This document shows positions 5,449 to 9,258 of a stretch of DNA of 9,258 bases, piece by piece. The first letter of the stretch is position 1. Each line of letters starts with the position of its first letter. Source of the DNA: JABDAD01 sp964409695 (GTDB taxonomy: Bacteria; Pseudomonadota; Alphaproteobacteria; Rickettsiales; Rickettsiaceae); assembly GCA_964409695.1 (NCBI GenBank), contig CAYPDX010000050.1, forward strand, positions 1 to 9,258. Direction: 5' to 3'. The notes under the pieces were generated by a model, which made no database searches, was not told the origin of the DNA, and worked only from the letters and a program-made list of their open reading frames with translations. The translations under genes were made by a program, and so were the position numbers.

Positions 5449-7974
5449 ATGACCACGCGCAAATGTCTCTTAATTGATTCTTACGGTTTTATTTTTAGGG
5501 CATTTCATGTGCAGCCACCTTTAACTTCGCCAGAAGGTAAGCCTGTAGGTGCAATTTATGGTTTTGCTTCCATGCTTATAAAATTACTGCAAGAACATAA
5601 CCCTACTCATGTAGCTGCAGTATTTGATACTGGAGGCAAAAATTTTCGTCATGATTTATTTTCTGATTATAAGGCTCATAGGCTCGAGGTTCCAGCTGAT
5701 CTTATAGCTCAATTCCCTATGATGCGAGATGTGGCTGCAGCTTTTAACCTCAAAGCTCTCGAGCTTAATGGTTACGAAGCTGACGATGTGATTGCAACTC
5801 TTGCTAAAAAATTAGCTTCTGAAGATGAGGAAGTTATTATTGTTTCTGCGGATAAAGATTTAGCGCAATTAATGAATGGAAAAATCAAAATTTTTGATCC
5901 GACAAAGAATAAATTTATATCTGAAGTAGATATTGAGGAAAAATTCGGCGTTGGTCCAGATAGAATTAGAGATGTTTTAGCTTTAATTGGGGATAAATCA
6001 GATAATATTCCTGGGGTGCCTGGTTTTGGCCCGAAAACGGCTTCTGAATTAATAAACAAATTTGGAAGTTTTGATAAGCTAATTGAAAATTATTCCCAGA
6101 TAGAATCTGGTAGAAAAAGAGAAATATTTAGAGAGAATATTGAAAAAGCAAAATTATCATATGATCTTGTAGAGTTAAAATCAGATTTGAATTTGGGTGT
6201 TGAAGCTTCAGATTTGCTTTGGGCTAAGGCTGATATTAATAAGCTTCAAAGTTTCCTATCTTCACTTGGTTTTAAATCATTGCTTGGTAGAGTCTCTAAA
6301 ATATCTAATCAAGTTCAAGCTGAATTTCAATTAGGTCCTATTCAAACGAAAGCTAATTCTTCAGCTGAGAATGTGGATATTTCTTCTAATCTTGATGATA
6401 TATCGGGTTCGGCAATCTCGTGCGGATATATATCTTTATTAAATGAAAATGAAAATATACTCATTGAGAGTCATGGTAAATTATTCAGAATTTCTAACAT
6501 ATCTCAAATTGAAAAGCTGCTGCAAGATGATTCGATATTAAAAATATTATATAATGTAAAGGAGTGGGGGGCTGTACGTGAGCTGAGGTCTTATGCGGAT
6601 ATTTCCATAATGGCTTATGTATTATCAGCAGGTTTAACTCAATCAGATCTAAGTGGGCTTGTATCTAGATATACTCAAGAGGCAACTTCTGATGCTGTTG
6701 CATTATGCAAGAATATGAAGAAATTGCATGATATTCTTCAAGCTGAATTATATAGAGAAAAATCTTTAAGCCTATATTTAGATATTGATTTGCCAATCTC
6801 AAAAATCTTAAATGGAATAGAGAAAGCTGGTGTAAAATTTGATGTTGAATTGTTAAATAAATTATCCCAAGAATTTGAAGTAATACTCGCTGAGCTTCAG
6901 GAGAAGATTTTTGTAATAGCTGGTATGAGATTTAATATAGGATCGCCAAAACAGCTTGGAGAAGTTCTATTTGAACATTTAAAACTTCCTACTGGCTCTA
7001 AAAATGTAAAGACTCAAACCTATTCAACTAATGCTGAAGTTTTAGAGTTATTGCAAGAAAAAGGTTTTGAAATTGCTGATCATTTGCTTAAATGGAGACA
7101 AATTTCAAAACTAAAAAATACTTATACAGATTCTTTACCAAAAATGGTAAATGAGAAAACTGGAAGAATTCATACTACTTTACTTCAAACTTCAACATCA
7201 ACCGGAAGATTAAGCTCTACAGAGCCAAATCTTCAAAATATCCCAATTAGAACAATTGAGGGTGCTAAAATCCGTAGTGCTATTATAGCTAGCGAAGGTA
7301 AGAGATTAATTTCAGCCGATTATTCGCAGGTCGAACTTAGAATTCTTGCTGAAATTGCTGATATATTGGAGTTGAAACAGGCTTTTTTGAATGACCAAGA
7401 TGTTCATAGTAAAACAGCAGCGCAAATATTTAATATAGATATAAATACTGTAACATCAGAGCAGAGACGAAAAGCAAAAGCAATCAACTTTGGTATAATC
7501 TATGGAATTTCAAGCTTTGGTCTTGCAAAGCAACTTGGAATTTCCCGCATTGAAGCGAAAGAATATATTGAGAAATATTTTATAGCTTATCCAGGTATTG
7601 AAGCCTATATGCAAAGAACAAAAGAATTTGCAGAGAAAAATGGTTTTGTTGAAAATTATTTTGGTAGGAAGTGTTTTATACCTCAAATAAATAGCAGTAA
7701 TCACGCTATGAAAAACTTTGGAGAAAGAGCTGCGGTTAATGCCCCAATTCAGGGAGCTGCTTCAGATATTGTTAAAATTGCAATGATTGAGGTGGATAGA
7801 ATGTTAAGGGAAAACAATTTTCAAACCAAAATGATACTCCAAATTCATGATGAACTTTTATTTGAAGCTATGGATGATGAGGTAGAGAAGGTTATTCCAT
7901 TAATTAAAAAATCCATGGAAAACGTAGTGAAATTTAGCGTAAAATTAAGAGTAGATATATCTGCAAATTTTTGA
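5449..7974 (+). CDS. polA: DNA polymerase I
   Basis: DNA polymerase I, which removes RNA primers and fills gaps in lagging-strand replication and excision repair; 841 residues (E. coli 928, Taq 832). Residues 1-290 are the 5'-3' flap nuclease: D10, D60 in VFDTGG, YEADDV (109-114), SADKDL (133-138) and GDKSDNIPGVPGFGPKTA (181-198). Residues about 320-435 sit where the 3'-5' proofreading domain belongs, but Exo I DxE is missing and Exo II NxxxD reads NVKEW (W373). Residues 450-841 are the polymerase: TSTGRLSSTEPNLQNIP (583-599), motif A DYSQVELR (624-631, D624), motif B RRKAKAINFGIIYG (673-686; K677, F681, Y685) and motif C QIHDELLFE (798-806, D801). It ends a few residues short at the C terminus (DISANF). 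AAGGA lies 4 nt before the ATG. Flap nuclease and polymerase look active; proofreading does not. Confidence 0.97.
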   Translation: MTTRKCLLIDSYGFIFRAFHVQPPLTSPEGKPVGAIYGFASMLIKLLQEHNPTHVAAVFDTGGKNFRHDLFSDYKAHRLEVPADLIAQFPMMRDVAAAFNLKALELNGYEADDVIATLAKKLASEDEEVIIVSADKDLAQLMNGKIKIFDPTKNKFISEVDIEEKFGVGPDRIRDVLALIGDKSDNIPGVPGFGPKTASELINKFGSFDKLIENYSQIESGRKREIFRENIEKAKLSYDLVELKSDLNLGVEASDLLWAKADINKLQSFLSSLGFKSLLGRVSKISNQVQAEFQLGPIQTKANSSAENVDISSNLDDISGSAISCGYISLLNENENILIESHGKLFRISNISQIEKLLQDDSILKILYNVKEWGAVRELRSYADISIMAYVLSAGLTQSDLSGLVSRYTQEATSDAVALCKNMKKLHDILQAELYREKSLSLYLDIDLPISKILNGIEKAGVKFDVELLNKLSQEFEVILAELQEKIFVIAGMRFNIGSPKQLGEVLFEHLKLPTGSKNVKTQTYSTNAEVLELLQEKGFEIADHLLKWRQISKLKNTYTDSLPKMVNEKTGRIHTTLLQTSTSTGRLSSTEPNLQNIPIRTIEGAKIRSAIIASEGKRLISADYSQVELRILAEIADILELKQAFLNDQDVHSKTAAQIFNIDINTVTSEQRRKAKAINFGIIYGISSFGLAKQLGISRIEAKEYIEKYFIAYPGIEAYMQRTKEFAEKNGFVENYFGRKCFIPQINSSNHAMKNFGERAAVNAPIQGAASDIVKIAMIEVDRMLRENNFQTKMILQIHDELLFEAMDDEVEKVIPLIKKSMENVVKFSVKLRVDISANF

Positions 7975-7987
7975 AGGGCTCAAAATA

Positions 7988-8017
7988 TTGACAAGTAAGT
8001 TGATTGCAACTAATAAT
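7988..8017 (+). promoter_or_regulatory. Candidate scoAB promoter
   Basis: A perfect TTGACA (7988-7993), an 18-nt spacer and AATAAT (8012-8017, 5 of 6 matches) lie between polA and scoA, starting 13 nt after the polA stop codon. Transcription would begin near 8024. This suggests that scoAB is transcribed on its own and not only by read-through from polA. Confidence 0.6.
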
Positions 8018-8040
8018 TGAGTATTAGATAGGGAGAATAG

Positions 8041-8742
8041 ATGGCTATAATTTGTAGTAATGCGCAGGAAGCATTAGAAGGTATCATCAAAGATGATATG
8101 GTGATAATGGCTGGTGGGTTTGGCTTGTGCGGCATTCCAGAAAATTTAATTTTAGCAATAAAAGAAAGTGGCGCAAAGAACCTAACTTTAATTAGTAACA
8201 ATTGTGGTGTAGATGATGCAGGTCTTGGAATTCTTCTCAGTAATGGACAAATAAAAAAAATGATAGCTTCATATGTTGGAGAGAATAAAACATTCGAAAG
8301 GCTTTATTTAGACGGGACATTAGATGTTGAGTTAAATCCTCAAGGGACTCTTGCCGAAAGAATTCGTGCAGCAGGCTCAGGAATTCCAGCTTTTTATACA
8401 AAAACCGGTGTAGGTACTGTTGTTCAGGATGATAAAGAAATGAAAATTTTCGATGGGAAAGAATATATACTGGAAAAGGCATTGCATGCAGATCTTGCAA
8501 TCATCAAAGGGTGGAAAGCTGATAGAGCTGGAAATATTATATATAATAAAACTGCAAGAAACTTTAACCCCATAATGGCAACGGCTGCAAAAATCACCTT
8601 ATGTGAAGTTGAAGAAATTGTTGAAATTGGTCAGTTAGATTCAAATTCAATAGTTACTCCTGGAATATATATTGATAGGTTGTTTCAAGGTGTTAGATAT
8701 GAGAAAAGGATAGAAAAATTAACTATTCGCGAGAGGGAATAA
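8041..8742 (+). CDS. scoA: 3-oxoacid CoA-transferase subunit A (SCOT)
   Basis: A-subunit of a class I CoA transferase, most likely succinyl-CoA:3-ketoacid CoA-transferase, which makes acetoacetyl-CoA and succinate from acetoacetate and succinyl-CoA. The 233 residues match the family. The signature VIMAGGFGLCGIPENLI (20-36) is complete, followed by SNNCGVDDAGLG (52-63) and, near the C terminus, NIIYNKTARNFNPIMATAA (165-183) and IVTPGIYIDRLF, as usual for this subunit. ATG 8041 has GGGAG 5 nt upstream. scoB starts one base after its stop codon, so the subunits are cotranscribed. AtoD and PcaI belong to the same family; the succinyl-CoA/acetoacetate assignment rests on the nearby sucCD and bdhA and on general resemblance. 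Confidence 0.92.
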   Translation: MAIICSNAQEALEGIIKDDMVIMAGGFGLCGIPENLILAIKESGAKNLTLISNNCGVDDAGLGILLSNGQIKKMIASYVGENKTFERLYLDGTLDVELNPQGTLAERIRAAGSGIPAFYTKTGVGTVVQDDKEMKIFDGKEYILEKALHADLAIIKGWKADRAGNIIYNKTARNFNPIMATAAKITLCEVEEIVEIGQLDSNSIVTPGIYIDRLFQGVRYEKRIEKLTIRERE

Positions 8743-8743
8743 T

Positions 8744-9258
8744 ATGGCTTGGACAAAAGAAGAAATGTGCGAAATCACGGCTTTACTTGAACTTAAAAAC
8801 GGCATGTATGTAAATTTAGGTATAGGTATGCCAACAAATGTTCCAAATTATATACCAAAGGATATGAAAATAATATTTCAAAGTGAGAATGGTATGCTTG
8901 GTAGCGGTCCATTTCCCTATGAAGGAGACGAAGATCCTGATCTTATAAATGCTGGAAAACAGACTATTACTGAGCTTCCAGAAAGTAGTTATTTCAATAG
9001 CGCAGAATCATTTGCTATGATTAGAGGTGGGCATGTTGACCTTACGATTTTAGGCGGTATGCAGGTTTCAGAAGAAGGAGATCTTGCAAACTGGACAATA
9101 CCAGGAAAAATGCTCAAAGGTATGGGTGGCGCTATGGACTTAGTAGCAAATACTCAAAGAGTTGTAATTATAATGGAACATGTTGCAAAAGATGGCTTTA
9201 CTAAGGTTGTTAAACATTGCACATTACCTCTTACTGGAAAAAAAGTAGTAGATAGGCT
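8744..9258 (+). CDS. scoB: 3-oxoacid CoA-transferase subunit B (SCOT), partial at window end
   Basis: The first 171 codons of the B-subunit of the same CoA transferase; the family is about 210-220 residues, so some 40-50 residues lie beyond the window. It starts MAWTKEEM, has LGIGMPT (25-31), and carries the catalytic glutamate E48 in FQSENGMLG, which forms the glutamyl-CoA thioester in class I CoA transferases. GGHVDLTILGGMQV, NWTIPGK and GMGGAMDL, typical of the subunit, follow. The frame is open to the last base. It begins one nucleotide after scoA, with AGGGA (8734-8738) 5 nt before the ATG inside the end of scoA, so translation is likely coupled for equal subunit supply. Confidence 0.92.
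   Translation, partial: MAWTKEEMCEITALLELKNGMYVNLGIGMPTNVPNYIPKDMKIIFQSENGMLGSGPFPYEGDEDPDLINAGKQTITELPESSYFNSAESFAMIRGGHVDLTILGGMQVSEEGDLANWTIPGKMLKGMGGAMDLVANTQRVVIIMEHVAKDGFTKVVKHCTLPLTGKKVVDR

Noticed and set aside
5772..6059. 95-codon minus-strand frame within polA.
   Set aside because: It is antisense to the conserved 5' nuclease domain and has no motif of its own.
8237..8500. 87-codon minus-strand frame within scoA.
   Set aside because: Antisense shadow of a well-conserved gene; composition is low-complexity.

Overview
The window is AT-rich, densely coded bacterial DNA. Gene content and protein style (SucC/SucD, a 3-hydroxybutyrate dehydrogenase, a ProP-like MFS carrier of the kind multiplied in Rickettsia, PolA, and a SCOT-type CoA transferase) suggest an alphaproteobacterium, most likely an obligate intracellular or endosymbiotic member of the Rickettsiales. 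This placement is inferred from composition and family resemblance, not from a search.

Layout: 61-688 holds a minus-strand VapB/VapC-type toxin-antitoxin pair. Positions 689-926 are a divergent intergenic region with a promoter for each side and a perfect 16-bp-arm hairpin. 927-2973 is the sucC-sucD operon (+). 2982-3761 is a minus-strand 3-hydroxybutyrate dehydrogenase, convergent with sucD. A short divergent promoter region (3762-3844) follows. 3845-5247 (+) is a two-gene unit: a 58-residue CHCC zinc-finger protein whose stop overlaps the start of an MFS transporter. Positions 5248-5448 are a gene-free stretch with a possible terminator and two -10-like boxes. polA (+) occupies 5449-7974. 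scoA-scoB (+) starts at 8041 with its own promoter, and scoB runs off the window end.

Three of the units fit one metabolic theme. The dehydrogenase would oxidise 3-hydroxybutyrate to acetoacetate. ScoAB would move CoA from succinyl-CoA to acetoacetate, giving acetoacetyl-CoA and succinate. SucCD would interconvert succinate and succinyl-CoA with ATP/ADP. Together they form a ketone-body (3-hydroxybutyrate) utilisation module joined to the TCA cycle, in separate transcription units and broken by the transporter unit and polA.

I see no clearly new system. The most notable points are a PolA whose proofreading exonuclease domain has lost most catalytic residues, an Asp in place of the catalytic-tetrad Asn in the dehydrogenase, the CHCC/MFS translational coupling, and a terminator-like hairpin facing the toxin-antitoxin promoter.
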